Positions 45,480-58,989 of a DNA stretch of 64,000 nt are shown here, one piece after another. The notes under the pieces were generated by a model. That model did no database searches and was not told the DNA's origin. It was given only the letters and a program-made list of their open reading frames with translations. The stretch is from Chrysomallon squamiferum (lineage: Eukaryota; Mollusca; Gastropoda; Neomphalida; Peltospiridae): contig CM022672.1 in the NCBI GenBank assembly GCA_012295275.1, forward strand, positions 27,334,430 to 27,398,429, in the 5' to 3' direction. Made by a program: the position numbers and the translations under genes. Every line of letters starts with the position of its first letter. Position 1 is the first letter of the stretch.

Positions 45480-46300
45480 ATACAATACTACAATCCGACC
45501 ATTTCTTCAAAACGTGTAGGCTATATCAATTTTATATATATATATATATACTTTCCTTTATAAAATCGTGTTAAAATGCATTCATAAAGGATCTTTGCTG
45601 TTTATTGTCAAAGTTAGCCAGCGGAATGGCTATTATTATTATTATACTAAAATGATAAAATGAAAAAGTAGTGTTGTTATGTCTTTAAATGTTCATTAAT
45701 AACACCGTTTTGATTATTTTACAGCAGTACTGAATGTAAAATATTAAATTTTTTATTATACTGTATCATTTGATCATCTGTAGAAAAAAAAAGAAGTATT
45801 ATAAATGTCTTTGGGATATAATAATATAAATGAAATATAAAAAAAATAAACTAGATAGTAAATAAATCAATACAGATTAAATATCAGTGGATTAAATACT
45901 TTTATAACGAGAACATAATTATTCATCAGTTTAAATACTACTATTGCGTATTACTGTAGTATTGGTGGATTCCTAGCATAACCAAATCCTTATTTCTATT
46001 CTTCTTCATTTTATTGAGTTTTTCAACTGTTTCAACTCATATTATTATCATTAATTTTAAAAACATAATATTTGTGAATATTTGTATTTGTATGTTTGTG
46101 TACGTGCGTGAGCGTATGAGAGTATATATGTGTCGCTGTGAATATCTATTTGAATAATGCTTTCTTAAGTGCTTCTGTTTTTCCTCTTGTCACTTACACA
46201 GTAAGTAGTCGCTTATTGTACAAACTATAAGAACTTACTAACAGCACTATTCAGTAAAAAATGTATTCAGAACCAACACGAGCTGGCAGCTTCATACAAC
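45480..46300. other. AT-rich intergenic DNA
   Basis: Contains a short (TA)n at about 45534-45550. No gene. Confidence 0.5.

Positions 46301-46301
<1 letters not shown>

Positions 46302-46340
<39 letters not shown>
46302..46340. repeat. T-tract of about 39
   Basis: Homopolymer directly before a short open stretch at 46350-46540 that I cannot assign. Confidence 0.95.
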
Positions 46341-46344
<4 letters not shown>

Positions 46345-46484
46345 ATGTTATGGTAACTGGTGAAATTCCTGACCCACTGTCAAAGTGCCAACCAGGACAA
46401 AGTTACGTAAATGCTGATTTTGTGATTTGCAGGTCATCTAAGTACCCAGGGTCAGCTGATCGTAACGGCAATACGAGAAGTATG

Positions 46485-47347
46485 AGGGGTCGTCTCAAAA
46501 GTCCACATATGTCCTCTTTTTTTAAAATAAATTTAATTTAATTTAATTGTATTTATTTTATTAATTATTTATTATTATTATTATTATTTTTTTTTTTTTT
46601 TTTCTTCTTTTTTTTTCTTCTCTCAAAATATGGATAACATCACTTTCCTTTTCCACAGTTTATGTATTAAGAAGGCCTACAATAAATGTTACTGTTTATA
46701 TTGAACTAGAAGCGGGTGATCAGGCCTGTGTTTAATAATAACCAGTACTATTATATGAAAACTAATCTGAAAGATATTTAGTTATCTAGTGATAATTAGC
46801 GATAAATGACAAAGAAATTGCATAAGTAGGCAACAACGGGTTACGTTTATTTAATGAACAGCTAAAACTGAAAGATATGACTTTTCCACAGTAAAAAGGT
46901 GTTATATCGGATTCAGATAACTCATTTTGTCTGAATATTAAATGTATGAGTATGTATATTTAAGTTAATCGGGTCAAACAGTAAATAAACATATTTAAAA
47001 CGTTGTCATCAATAATCTGTATAAATATTTTATCGTTAAATCAGTCATTTACGTAAAGATTTTATCGATAACTGAGCAATTTATGTTAAAAAAGTAACTA
47101 ATAATTCACTGAATAATTTGTGCATAGATTTATATAATTCTGAGAGTAATTTATGCATATTTTATCATTAACTGGGTAATATATGTGAAGATTATTATCA
47201 TTTAATTTCATAAATTGTGTTAAGATTGTATCTTTAACTGGGCAAACTGATGTGAAGATTTATTATCATTAACTGAGTAATTCACATAAAGATTTTTATC
47301 AATTATAACAGTTTGCTCTAAATAATAAGTTCTTTGGGACGACCCCT
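46485..47347. mobile_element. Possible MITE-like unit with short terminal inverted repeats
   Basis: AGGGGTCGTCTCA at 46485-46497 and TGGGACGACCCCT at 47335-47347 are inverted with one mismatch. A further AGGGGTCGTCCCA at 47528-47540 is a perfect inverse of the second. The interior is AT-rich and includes a minisatellite. No transposase or clear target-site duplication, so the call is tentative. Confidence 0.3.
47011..47310. repeat. Degenerate minisatellite, period about 35 bp
   Basis: About eight or nine copies of TAATTTATGTGAAGATTTTA followed by TCATTAACTGAG, with many substitutions. Confidence 0.75.
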
Positions 47348-47544
47348 GAAATAGTACTAGAGGGATATCCCACGGACACAGGTATTTTATTGAGCAGACG
47401 ACAATGGGCTGCTTGGGGCAAGGTCGTCAAGGGTGACGAGGGGTGTAAGAGACAGAAGAAAGCGGAGAAACTGAAGCAGGGTTCAGCAGTGTGATGAACG
47501 TGATTTTAAAAGAATACGCGGAGAAAAAGGGGTCGTCCCATGTC

Positions 47545-48290
47545 AGTAGACTTTAAAAGAACGCGGTGAAAGTTTTGTGTGTGTGTCCCAGATTCTTCTT
47601 TTTTTTTCTCTTTTTTTTTCACGTATGGTCTGGTATGAAAGTAATGGTTAAATATTTATCTTTTTCTTCTTCTATATAATTTTTTTTTTCCCCAGTGAAG
47701 CTATGTATTAACATACCTTTGAAAAACATATGAGAAAGAGAGAAAAAAAAATGAGAGAAAGAGAATAAGAGACACTTACAAGAAATGTAGAGAGATAAAG
47801 AATGAATTAGAGTGTACAGGGACAGAAAAATGCTTTGTCATGACAACATATTTTTTGTTTAATTTATTTATTTAATTATCTATTTATTGTTGTTGTTGTT
47901 ATTGTTGTTGTTGTGGCTGTGGCTGTGGGATGGAGGAGGTTATGACGTATACGAAAGATCAGAAAGATACCTCCTGATGCTGTAAATGCAACAATCATAA
48001 TTTTATTTTATTTGGAGTTTTAGTTTTTTTTCTGCAGCTTCGTGAAAAACTGAACGGCGCTCGAGGATCCGTGTTGGAAGACACTGATATAAATGAAACT
48101 CAGGATTTACGTCCTGCAGTAAACACTCTGAGTGCACCATCGAATATATAGTTACTAAATAACCATGTCTCCAGGCAAATGAACAAAAAAACAACAACAC
48201 ATGCAGTATAATTACGTATAATTATTTTAGTCTTTGAAAAGTCCGTATAATCACGTTGGTAATGACTTTATAAAAGATAGACTTGTATTT
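47545..48290. other. Intergenic DNA
   Basis: T-rich and GTT-triplet patches (47887-47915). No gene recognised. Confidence 0.45.
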
Positions 48291-48297
48291 CTTTAAT

Positions 48298-48303
48298 ACA
48301 TAC

Positions 48304-48355
<52 letters not shown>
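48298..48355. repeat. (ATAC)n then (AT)n microsatellite
   Basis: ATAC units run into about 36 bp of AT. Confidence 0.92.
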
Positions 48356-48358
<3 letters not shown>

Positions 48359-48479
48359 TACATGCACACATACACATAAACTAATGTATATGTACACACA
48401 CATACGAAACATACACAGATTCACACACAAATACATACATCAGTAAATACATTCGAAAAATAAACACGCACGCAAACAG

Positions 48480-50960
48480 AAAACGGACTGAAGCGATGAC
48501 AAACATCAAAACGGTTGCAGACCCCTAAACTTTCATCCTGTCCACGATATCTTACATTGAACATTTCCTATGAGAATAAGAAGCTGAATTTCAAAAGACA
48601 GGAAGAGGTCAAAGCCACTTTTGATGGGACAGTGCAGTATCGTTAGCATGCTTGACGGGCAGGGCCAGTGTCCAGTGGAAAACTTGAAAGGCCGTGTTCC
48701 TTTTGTGTTTCCACCCATCGCGGAGCTCCGTGATTCCCTTGGGAAAGTCACAAACTTGTAAAACTGACTTTACTGTACGTACGTATCATTTTTTCAGTGC
48801 ATGAGAAGTTCCCCTCTTTTTTCTTTCTTATCTTTTCTTTTTCATTTTTTTTTTTTTTTTTTGTTTTAAACTCGAAGTAACCGGTTCATTGTTCAAAGAG
48901 AATTGGGCCGAAATTATGTGCCCTTTGGCGGAATGACGCTGATGGTGAAAAAATAAACATTTATCTCGGACCTTCTGAAAAGGAGTTGAAACACAGATAC
49001 GTTTATAAAGGGATTAGGCTCTGCCATTCAGGGTTTCTTACATTATATGTGATTTATAATCACCATTTTATTCATTATCATTAGTACAAGTAGTAATCGG
49101 GGGGGGGGAGCTAGATAGGGGCGTATCGTGGTACGGAAAAAATGGAACCAAAAAAAAAAAAAAAAAAATGTTATTGCTTATTGACATTTAGTTATTGGTA
49201 GTAGGTGAAGTCCCGCTTACAAAAACAATTTGTAACTGCACATAAAAAAAACAGTGCATGAATAATATTTGACATAATGATTTAATGTCAGAAATAAAAT
49301 AATCTGCAGCTAATACCATATTTAACAATAAAATAAAATAAAAATATTTAAAAAATAATATACTGAAAAAAAAAGAAAAAAACATTATACAAGAAAAATC
49401 AACATAAATCAGTCTTTTTTCTTCTTCTTTATTTTCTCTGCTGTTCAAACACAGTAATCCACACGTCTGGCACAATGAAGGGCAGTAAAGCTAATAAAGA
49501 GGTGTGTATAGAGATTCTGGATGTCTTTGATGGAATTCTACGTTTTACAGCGCGGCCATTACGTCCGACATTCAATATGGTGATTAGCTGAACTCTATTG
49601 ACAGCGTTCGATCATAAATCTGCGCTGGGAATGCAGGCACACTTCTCATCTATGGCGACCAATTCCTCGCACGCCGCGACATAAAAACTAGACAAAGAAC
49701 TTACCCCCAGCCAGTGAAATGTAGTCCGTTGTGGATCTGTCCCACGTCGTATCTGGGTTCATAAAACGTCGCAGAAAAATTCTGCTTTACATTTCTTTCT
49801 TTTTTTTTTTTTTTTTTTTGCTCCTTTTCTTTACAAGCTGGCGATATCCATGCCATACCGCTAAGAAGGTTTTAGATTACGTTCCCCATTTTGAATTGAA
49901 TGGCAGTTATATATTAATGTGTTTTACTCGATGCACTTGGTAAATACAGCATTTAAAATATTGACTAAATGAGATATGTGTAGAAGAAAGAAAGAAAAGA
50001 ATAATTGGCGTTTTATCTTACAGAGCGAAAAAGAACGCGTTAATTTTTTATGACGTTGTGGGCCTAAAGCACAGTTCAGTGTTACTTAATTTCACGATAG
50101 TTTCAACTGAGCCGTGATACGTGTTAGCAGAACCAGACTTTTATCAACGTTGTTCATTCTTCACATTTAGATATTTCTAGGGTCCCGATTATAAAGAATG
50201 TTTTTCTTTATATTATATTGACTTTTCAGATATTTCATTTCGCTAAATCATAGACGCATACATACATATATACACACATATATACATACATAGATACATA
50301 CATAACACACAAATACATATCCATTCACATACCTACACACACAAATACGCACGCGCACACACAGACATTCACATATTTGCAGTGAGAGATGCTTACTCCT
50401 CCCTATCGTAGCTAACTACGCTTTCTAATTATAACACTTGACATGCGCATTACATCACTTCTCAGAAGTGTCTGCACCAGTATAACTAATTTGGATTGCA
50501 TCGCTGCACATTTTCAAAGTCGTCGTCACAAAAGATTCATCCTTTTTTTTTTTTTTTTTTTTTCTTTCCTTAATTTAGTGTTTTGATTGTCGGGTTCTCT
50601 TGTCGTTTGAAAAGTAGACATTTTACTAGGGAAGGCGGTGGCGCATGTAATGATTTTGTTAATGATAACTTTCGGTAAAGTGACGATTAAGGATTCTTTG
50701 TTATTCATTGGAGATATCCTTGCCAGGGGAAAAAAAAAAGAAAAAAAAAAAAAGTAGGTTCAGATACGACTTTTTGAAGATGTGTATTATTGTCTGATAT
50801 TACTGGTATTGTTATAATTCAGACGTTGATTATTAGTTTTTAATTGTTTCAACCACACATTTAAAGAAAGAGTTAGCTAAAGAAACAAAGAAAGAATTAA
50901 AGAATGAAAGAACAAGAGACAGAGAAAGTGAATGACAGAGGTAGTAGTTAGAGATGGATA
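48480..50960. other. Intergenic DNA with balanced-composition islands
   Basis: Islands near 48490-48780 and 49480-49760 contain CpGs and few homopolymers. Homopolymer tracts lie at 48849-48862, 49149-49168, 49800-49819 and 50541-50563. No gene. Confidence 0.4.
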
Positions 50961-50966
50961 AGTAAA

Positions 50967-50970
<4 letters not shown>

Positions 50971-51055
<85 letters not shown>
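50971..51055. repeat. (GA)n microsatellite, about 85 bp
   Basis: Perfect GA repeat. Confidence 0.96.
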
Positions 51056-51058
<3 letters not shown>

Positions 51059-51059
51059 A

Positions 51060-51680
51060 ATATAGGCAAATTCAGAGACAAGAGAAAAGCATTAAACATC
51101 TAATGGAATAGGTAACACACAAATGACGAAGGCTGTGTAAATATATTGTAATTTTATTGGGGAAATATTAATTCAGCGGAATGTTTTGTTGACTTACAAT
51201 GAGCGACATTCAGCTCATTTGTATCCACACATCGCCGTGTTCTCTTTCACTGGCCGCTTTCAAACGATACGAGCAACAGCGCACGTTCATTATTCTTTTC
51301 TTCTTCTTCTTTTTCATTTTCCCCCTCTTCGTTTCAATGAAGCCAGCATACCGGTGCGCGAATCGCAAAATCATTGACAAAGCGGACACAGAGCAAAGAG
51401 ATTTGAATAAAGCGCCAGACCACGGTTCATGAACAGCATATTTCTGCATTACCTCCTCTCTGTAAACATTACTTGTGTCTGTGAACAAACAGGCGCCTTT
51501 GTAGAGCCGAATGGCGATTTGTGCCGAATCACCGCAATAAGTTAAATAATGATAATAATAATAATCATAATTAAAAAATGCCTGTGTCACACATGAACAG
51601 TCAATTGGAATTTTAGTGTGATGTAACAGGTACATGTGGACATGTCTTTCACTGTTTGTGTGCCCGTGATACTTGCATCA
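51060..51680. other. Balanced-composition intergenic island
   Basis: 51180-51530 is unique DNA with many CpGs and overlapping short open frames on both strands. No family match. Confidence 0.4.
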
Positions 51681-51694
51681 TACTGCATTTCTCA

Positions 51695-51881
51695 TAAACT
51701 CACACACGCGCGCACACACACATAAACACACACACACACACATACACATAAACACACACATGCACATCATGTATGTGTATACAATTATGTTTTATATTAA
51801 ATATACGATTCATATCTTTGAAAATCCTTTATATATATGTGTGTGTGTGTGTGTGTGCATTATATATAAATATAAATCGGT

Positions 51882-51921
<40 letters not shown>
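51695..51921. repeat. CA, GT and AT microsatellite cluster
   Basis: CA-rich stretch at 51699-51760, GT at 51838-51858 and AT at 51889-51920. Confidence 0.9.
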
Positions 51922-51922
<1 letters not shown>

Positions 51923-52242
51923 TGGATTATGAAAGAGGTAACGTCCAACAAGTGTCTTTATTCTTTTGCAAGCATAGAATTCTCCCAAATCTTCAAACAA
52001 ATGTATTAAATGTTTTCAAATCCACAACCCAAGTAAAAGTATAATTTAACATACACATAATAATATCAGTAATCATGTAATTCTCATACATATTAATAAT
52101 GTGCTTATACATAATACAAACTAACATACACACAAATGCATACTTCTAAAATTAGACATAAAATTATATGTCATTTACCATAACGTTACAGTAACATTAA
52201 TCTTGCAAAAGTATTTATGTATTTGAATTATGCAGGTGAAAT

Positions 52243-52277
52243 CAACACACACACACACACACACACATATTTTATGC

Positions 52278-52318
<41 letters not shown>
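52243..52318. repeat. (CA)n-(TG)n perfect-arm palindrome
   Basis: About 24 bp of CA, then a short spacer with TATGCATA, then about 37 bp of TG. The two arms are reverse complements and can pair. Confidence 0.9.
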
Positions 52319-52321
<3 letters not shown>

Positions 52322-52511
52322 ACATCTATGTTGTACAAATCTTAACTTACGTACGTAATAATAAATGCAGTTTAAAATGCGAAATGATATAAAACATCAG
52401 TAGACGATGAAGAAAATCACATTTCACACACTTTTTGTATTCTACACTATACTACCGGTTTAGGTGCTAATAGAATACATGATATAAAAACAGCAAATTA
52501 TAAAAGACATC

Positions 52512-52513
<2 letters not shown>

Positions 52514-52544
<31 letters not shown>

Positions 52545-52690
52545 GTAATAATAATAATAATAATAATAATTACAGTGATGATAATGATGATAACGATAAT
52601 GATGATGAAGATGATAATAATTACAATGACGATGATGATAATGATAATGATAAATATAATGCTAATGTTAATGATAATAAATAAATAAGT
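52514..52690. repeat. (AAT)n passing into (GAT)n-rich triplets
   Basis: AAT units to about 52570, then imperfect GAT/AAT units, then AAAT/AAGT units. Confidence 0.88.
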
Positions 52691-52814
52691 AAGTAAATAA
52701 GTAATAATTTAATTAAGTAAGTAAAACAAACATGCAAACACATACACACACTCACAGGCTTTTATATATATATAAAATATATTCATTAAATTACACACAT
52801 ATATACTCTCAGGC

Positions 52815-52817
<3 letters not shown>

Positions 52818-52870
<53 letters not shown>
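52818..52870. repeat. (GT)n microsatellite
   Basis: Perfect GT repeat of about 50 bp. Confidence 0.95.
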
Positions 52871-52872
<2 letters not shown>

Positions 52873-52879
52873 AAAGGAT

Positions 52880-53995
52880 AGTCTGCACTCGAGGAGACCT
52901 TAGCAATAATTTAAAAAAAAAAAAAAAAAAATTAAACGAAAATCCTATGTATTATACTGAAGATGAGAAAAAAAAGAACTTACGGAGAACTGCTGTGATT
53001 TTAATTAATGTAAATAAATTAATTTTTTAAATTCTTTTATATCAATGTATTTTTATAAAATTTATTATTACTTTTTTATTAAATTTATTTTTATTTTTTT
53101 ATGTCGAAAACAATCTGGTTCCATAGTATATAAGTTTATCTTTAGAGTAACCCTAAAAAGGAAGGTTTGTCGTAAAATCTGTTTGATTTTCTTATTTTCA
53201 CAGGCGGACGAAGAAACACAATTAAGCTGCTTGTATTTTATCGTCACGGTAAACAATTTCTTTCTTCTTCTTCTTCTTGGCTGATACAACCAAGACGACT
53301 GGCAGTAAAAGCGTCATCAAAACACAACATCAACAAACCTTACAAACAGGACAGGATAATAAACATAAAACTTGCTCTTTAATTCATGTGTAAATTAAAA
53401 AATATTTATCTCACTACATTTGCATGATTTTTCCATGAATATATTTAGCTGTCTTTTTTTCAAAGTCACTTATACATTTTATCATCATATGAGATACTGA
53501 AAGAATACTTCTTTAAATAAATATTTAAAAAATAAAAAATAATTAAAAAAAATATCTATAAAAATATAAATACAAAATACAAGAGAAACACAATAAAACC
53601 TTCGCTTTTGTCTGTGTGTGATCTTACAGCTCATTTCTACCTCAGAACGTCACTGCTTTCATTTTGTAAAAGATGCAAGCGTCAGTTTTGCAAGCCTCCC
53701 ATGATAAAGTGTACACCACGCTGCTTCGACGACTCCTGTAAGAGTGCTGTTTAGCTCGGAGATAGTCTGACCTTTTGTTTCCCCTCTGGCATATATCATC
53801 AGTGATGGCATCCACCATTAACATATTATTGAAGGACCATTAACTTACTTCATTGTGTGATTCACTCATTGTTAGAAATATACAGGCCAAAACAATCTGC
53901 TAATGATTTGATACGCCCTTATGGCTTTTAATACATTTTTATCAATACTGAATATTTTATGGGGTTTTTTGTGTTTTTTTTGGTCTTGTCGAATT
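52880..53995. other. Intergenic DNA
   Basis: AT-rich apart from a short balanced stretch at 53640-53830. No gene. Confidence 0.45.
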
Positions 53996-53996
53996 T

Positions 53997-53998
<2 letters not shown>

Positions 53999-54067
<69 letters not shown>
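53999..54067. repeat. (GA)n microsatellite, about 68 bp
   Basis: Perfect GA repeat. Confidence 0.96.
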
Positions 54068-54068
<1 letters not shown>

Positions 54069-54069
54069 A

Positions 54070-55250
54070 CATTATAACTTTTATACACAAAAATTAACAC
54101 GAACAAATATTTAATCAGTAACCCGAGGTTGTATAATTATATTCAAATTGTGAATCACATTTGTCTAAAATACAATCACTGCTTTTCAACATAAACAGTA
54201 GTCTAATGTATTCTGGCCCAGAGTAATCTGTACAGAGAGAATGACTTCTGTACTTAGGTAATTCGGGTATTGGTTTCTTTATACATTACGACATTTAAAA
54301 ACGATTTTATGGATCATTCCACCTATATGTTCTGAATGCTGAAATCGATACGATTGATTTATTCACTGCAAGTTGCTTCAAAAAAGAATGTTTTTTTTTA
54401 TTTAAAATTCCAGTCATCGCAAGCCATTCTGAAAAACGCCTGTCAAGCTAATACAATTTATGTTTTCTGCCGAGGAGGGTATTTGTATATTAGTTAGTGA
54501 TCTGACTCAAATAACGCTGGGTTTCAGTCTGTATCCGTCTGATATTCTTGCATGCACCGAACTTAAGCACTTCTCCGTTTCAAATAATTATTATTTCACT
54601 TGTTTCATTTAAAAGGATATCTCACAACAAAAGTGTGAACTTTAACCTAAGTGTGATTAGTCCTAATGGTGTTACGAAAAACCACAGCAACGGAACGAAA
54701 AAATTATTTCAATTGCAGTCTAATTACTGCGGATGTAACTGAAACTTAGCCAGTTTTAACCTGCTCATTTAATGTGGGTGGAGAGATCTTTCAAGGTAAT
54801 AATCGAGTATTGAAACAATTCACACGAAAGAATAAACTGAAAATAATTATCTTTCAAAAAACAGTGACAGTTATTATTGGTTCATCAAAAATTAATTTTT
54901 AAAACTGATTCAACATTTGGCTGCAATAAATTACTTTATGCAAATGACCAGACGCCTCGCCATAATAGAGTTTAATTTGAAAAAATAGTTTTGGAGGTTA
55001 CAGATGAAAAGTATCGATAAAAGTCTGAATGCTTAAAAGGGTTGTTAAAGATAGTTTGTAAATAATATTCCTTTACTGGCTTTGTTTAGAAACGTCACAA
55101 AGTTTCAGCCATAAAAATGTCACGTGCTGGATTAACGAACAAAATAAAAGAAAATTAAAAAATGCCTACCTACATATACACAAATGTTACACGTAAAAGC
55201 TCACTTTTGTCATTTGTTTGTCTGCAAACATATATAAATGTACATGTATA
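54070..55250. other. Intergenic DNA, nothing recognised
   Basis: Mostly unique, moderately AT-rich sequence with few repeats. Confidence 0.45.
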
Positions 55251-55255
55251 TGTGC

Positions 55256-55262
55256 GTATATA

Positions 55263-55298
<36 letters not shown>

Positions 55299-55305
55299 TA
55301 TGTAC
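55256..55305. repeat. (AT)n and (TATG)n microsatellite
   Basis: Short AT tract followed by GTAT tetranucleotides. Confidence 0.9.
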
Positions 55306-55519
55306 ATGTATGCATATTTTATTCATAAAATACATAATAACATTCTTCTATCTTACTTTCAAAGTGTATCTATGGCGAAACGAATAAATGGTTAAAATAA
55401 AATTTTGAATACTTCCATCTTATTACTTTATTGTTTAGGCGAATTGGCATCGCTGATAACAACGTGTGACAATAAAATAATATTTTTAAAATCATTTTAT
55501 CCCTTCACAACTGGAATAG

Positions 55520-55601
55520 TGACGTCATTGCGTACGTAACAGACTGAAAGTTCGGGAGGGACTGACGCAAGTAGCTGGTCCGCCTGAACGCAGTGACGTC
55601 A
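55520..55601. promoter_or_regulatory. Pair of palindromic CRE sites in a CpG-bearing island
   Basis: Perfect TGACGTCA at 55520-55527 and 55594-55601, with GCGTACGTAAC between them. The 100-bp island is unusually rich in CpG for this region. It could be an enhancer or an unannotated promoter. Confidence 0.4.
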
Positions 55602-55619
55602 CGTCTGTAAAAAAAAATG

Positions 55620-55751
55620 GCCGCGTCCAGATGTTTAAACTGTACTCTTTTGTTTTTACTTTCATTATTAATTAACACTCAATAAATTTTAACTTGGAAG
55701 TATGCGGAATATATTTAAACCATTTTGTCGATCGACAAAGTTAAAATAATA

Positions 55752-55783
<32 letters not shown>

Positions 55784-57775
55784 GCAGCAGAAGAAGAAGA
55801 AAAATGCTATTGTACTGAAAATAAATGTTGTATTCTGTATAAATATGAGTGAAATGTAAATGAGAGACTTAGCACTTTGCTCAGTAATATACTCAAAGAC
55901 AAAAGAAAATCCATCAGGCCAAATAATTTCGATATAGTTTGCCTATATATATGCACGGCCGATCCAACAACAGAAATAACTTCTAATTAAGTAAATTCTC
56001 GTTTAAAGTCCATCAAATAATTAAATAATAAGTAATTAAATAAAACAATAAAACTTCGTTTATTGTTCAATAAAATCTCTAAAAATATGCCATATTAAAG
56101 ACAAATGGATAACATTTTATGAAAAAAGCGACCATTACTGAAACACTAAGAGAAAAATTATTAAAATAAAAAATAAAAAAAAAAAATAAATAAGGTTGAC
56201 GTCTTTATAAAAAATTTTTTTTTAAAAGATATATATTTATATGTTCAAATTAAAACAATACTTCAGCGGATATAAATGGTTACCAAGAAAATTTTTGTTG
56301 TTGTTGGTTTCTTTATTATTAGCAAAGGTTGGGTGAAAAATGATATGGAAATACGACAAATGTATTTAGGCTTATTATACGTTTAAATACACAGAAACAT
56401 ACGTTTGTTGTTCTTCTTATATACTGGTATTTTTTCTAAATTTTATGTATATATTAAAAGGTAACTGTTTTTATATACACCTGAAGAAAAAAAAAAAAAA
56501 GAAGAAGAAGAATTATAAGAATTTTTACAAGAAAAAAATTATTATGGAGAGACATAAATTCCTCCCGTGAATAGCGACATCTTTTTACCAGTTAAATCTC
56601 ACACAAACAACTGCCCGGATAGAGAGACAGTGTTTGTTCCATTATCAGTCACAAACGCCCGAAGCCATATGAAAATAACACTACCGAAATCAAACACCTG
56701 AATATATATGTATTAACATATAAAAGCTTGAATACTTCGTTCCCGTTTTGCACTCAGTTATTTCTTATTCTTTATTTTCAAAGCTGGAAGCAAAAGAGGG
56801 CGAATGAAATAATATGTTATGTATATGTGTATCTGTGTGTGCATGTGTATATATTATAACGTGTGTGTATGTTTATATGTATCTATGTTACTATGTGTAT
56901 GTGTATGTATTATATATATATATATATGTGTGTGGGTGTGTGTGTGTGTTAGTGTACGTACATGTGTATAGATAGACAGATAGATAGATATATGTATGTA
57001 TGGATATGTCTGTACGACTCCAGATTTTGATGTCTATACAGTTATGCTTATAATTATATACAGACAAATATTCATCATTTATACATTAACATTTTCGTTA
57101 ATATAAATTCACACACATATATAACCTTGATAAATATAATTCATAAACACATAACGAACTAAACATTAAACTGTTTTATATAAAATCGGGTTTATTATGC
57201 CAACGTAATGTTTTCTATAACATGTATTGTTTCTAAAACATGAAAAATATATTATTAATAATAACTGTACATAATACAATTAAAAAAATATACAGTGTTC
57301 GAACAGAGTCGAGACAGCTCATCGACTGAGCGAGTTTCTTCTTGGTTTTTTGTTTTGTTTTTTAAACTCAAAAGATCACATATAGGGCAAATATACATAT
57401 AAAGTACGTGGCCCCGCACCGAAGACACACAAAAAGCCATTTGAACGAAAAACCGTAGGACCTTGGCAAACAGGGTACATTTTCAACCTTCTATTCTTTT
57501 CAGGTAAGTCTTCTATCTATACTGTACTGAAAAGGTCTACATGAATCCGGGGGCTCCCGGGGCGAAATGAAAGCTCTTTTGTTTGGAAATTTTTTGTTTG
57601 AAAATAGTCACCTCTGAACGCGGCAGGTATTTTGTAGGAATGTAAAGGTTGCATGAGAGGTCAGACGACCACATTTTTTTTTTTTTTTTTTTTTTTCTTT
57701 TGCAATCGAGTTTGCGAGGTCTGAGTTGTCAATGCTGATCTGAACTTCCGAGACCACGTCTCACGTTTTTTGTGT
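55620..57775. other. Intergenic DNA
   Basis: AT-rich with AAT (55740-55783), AT/GT (56910-56950) and T (57675-57696) tracts. 57290-57760 is more balanced. No gene. Confidence 0.45.
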
Positions 57776-58140
57776 CACATCTCACTAATCTCACTAGGTC
57801 CATATCATACAAACTAATCTTTATATCACTTTCTCAGATCTCACTAATTCCTTGTCATATGTGTATATCATATGCACACTAGTACAGTATCTCACTAATT
57901 CCTAATGACATATACATATATCAACAGTCCCACAATAGCTCATATCATTAACACCTAATGACATATACATATATCAGTTGTCACACTAGTATCATATGTA
58001 ACTAATTCCTAATCATATAAATCTGTTGACACACTACTACCACATTTCACTAATTTCTAATCACATATAACACAAAATCTCACTAATACCACATCTCACT
58101 AGTATCACACATCACTTGCCTCATATCTCACTCCTCGCAT
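57776..58140. repeat. Degenerate tandem repeat based on ATCTCACTAATTCCTAATCA
   Basis: About ten imperfect units of 25-35 bp share TCACTAATTCCTAAT and CATATACATATATCA. CACTA-containing pieces recur across the whole stretch. Confidence 0.75.
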
Positions 58141-58432
58141 ACCATAATGTGTTAAACACGTCTGGAGTTGCTGTATTTTGTTTTTTCGACACACACCTAC
58201 AACATAATAGTATACATCCGCACGTCACATGCATGCTTGAGCATTTCTTTCTGCAGTATTAACACGTTAAAACATTTGATTCCAAGGAGCCGGAGGATAA
58301 ACTACAACAATGTGACGTTCACAGCGCCTGAACAGTCGACATTGACTTAACCTGTCACTGAAAGCTAGTTCAGGTGGAAATTCTTCTCAACCTTGAAAAA
58401 TCAGTGAAAACAAGTCACCTAACCTTCCTTCC

Positions 58433-58457
58433 TCTCTCTCTCTCTCTCCCTCTCCCT

Positions 58458-58516
<59 letters not shown>
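58433..58516. repeat. (CT)n microsatellite with C-runs
   Basis: CT repeat of about 80 bp with CCCTCCCCC interruptions near 58450-58467. Confidence 0.95.
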
Positions 58517-58519
<3 letters not shown>

Positions 58520-58930
58520 AAATAAAACCATCCTCAGTGAGAGACGCAGTCGAAGCAACCTAAATATAAATTCACAATATTTAAAACTGTAAGTGTTTAA
58601 TGTTAAATAATTCTAGGCACGTTGGACAGCCGAGAATTATAAACATTAAATGTTACATTGATTTAGGCCTTATGAAGAATCAGTCAGGCAAAATATAAAT
58701 TTCGGAAGGTAAAAGTGTACGAATTAATATTAAAATGTATATGGTAAATGAATAGACAAAAATGTAGACTTATAAACTGAATTTGAGTAGGCATATTTTC
58801 ACAATATAATAAAAGTTTTTTCTCAGTCAACGAATAATTATGATTAGAAAATAAGTATAATAATTTCATTTCAAGAAGTATTTGCTCAAAAAAAAAAAAA
58901 AATTTCATAACAGGTGATTTTGTGCTTCAC
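58520..58930. other. AT-rich intergenic DNA
   Basis: No gene or repeat family seen. Confidence 0.5.
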
Positions 58931-58933
58931 TAA

Positions 58934-58936
<3 letters not shown>

Positions 58937-58989
<53 letters not shown>
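58937..58989. repeat. (ATT)n microsatellite
   Basis: Perfect ATT repeat of about 53 bp. Confidence 0.95.

Noticed and set aside
46350-46541. 63-codon ORF after the T-tract
   Set aside because: The first part looks mildly protein-like, but there is no family match and it runs into the inverted motif; evidence is insufficient.
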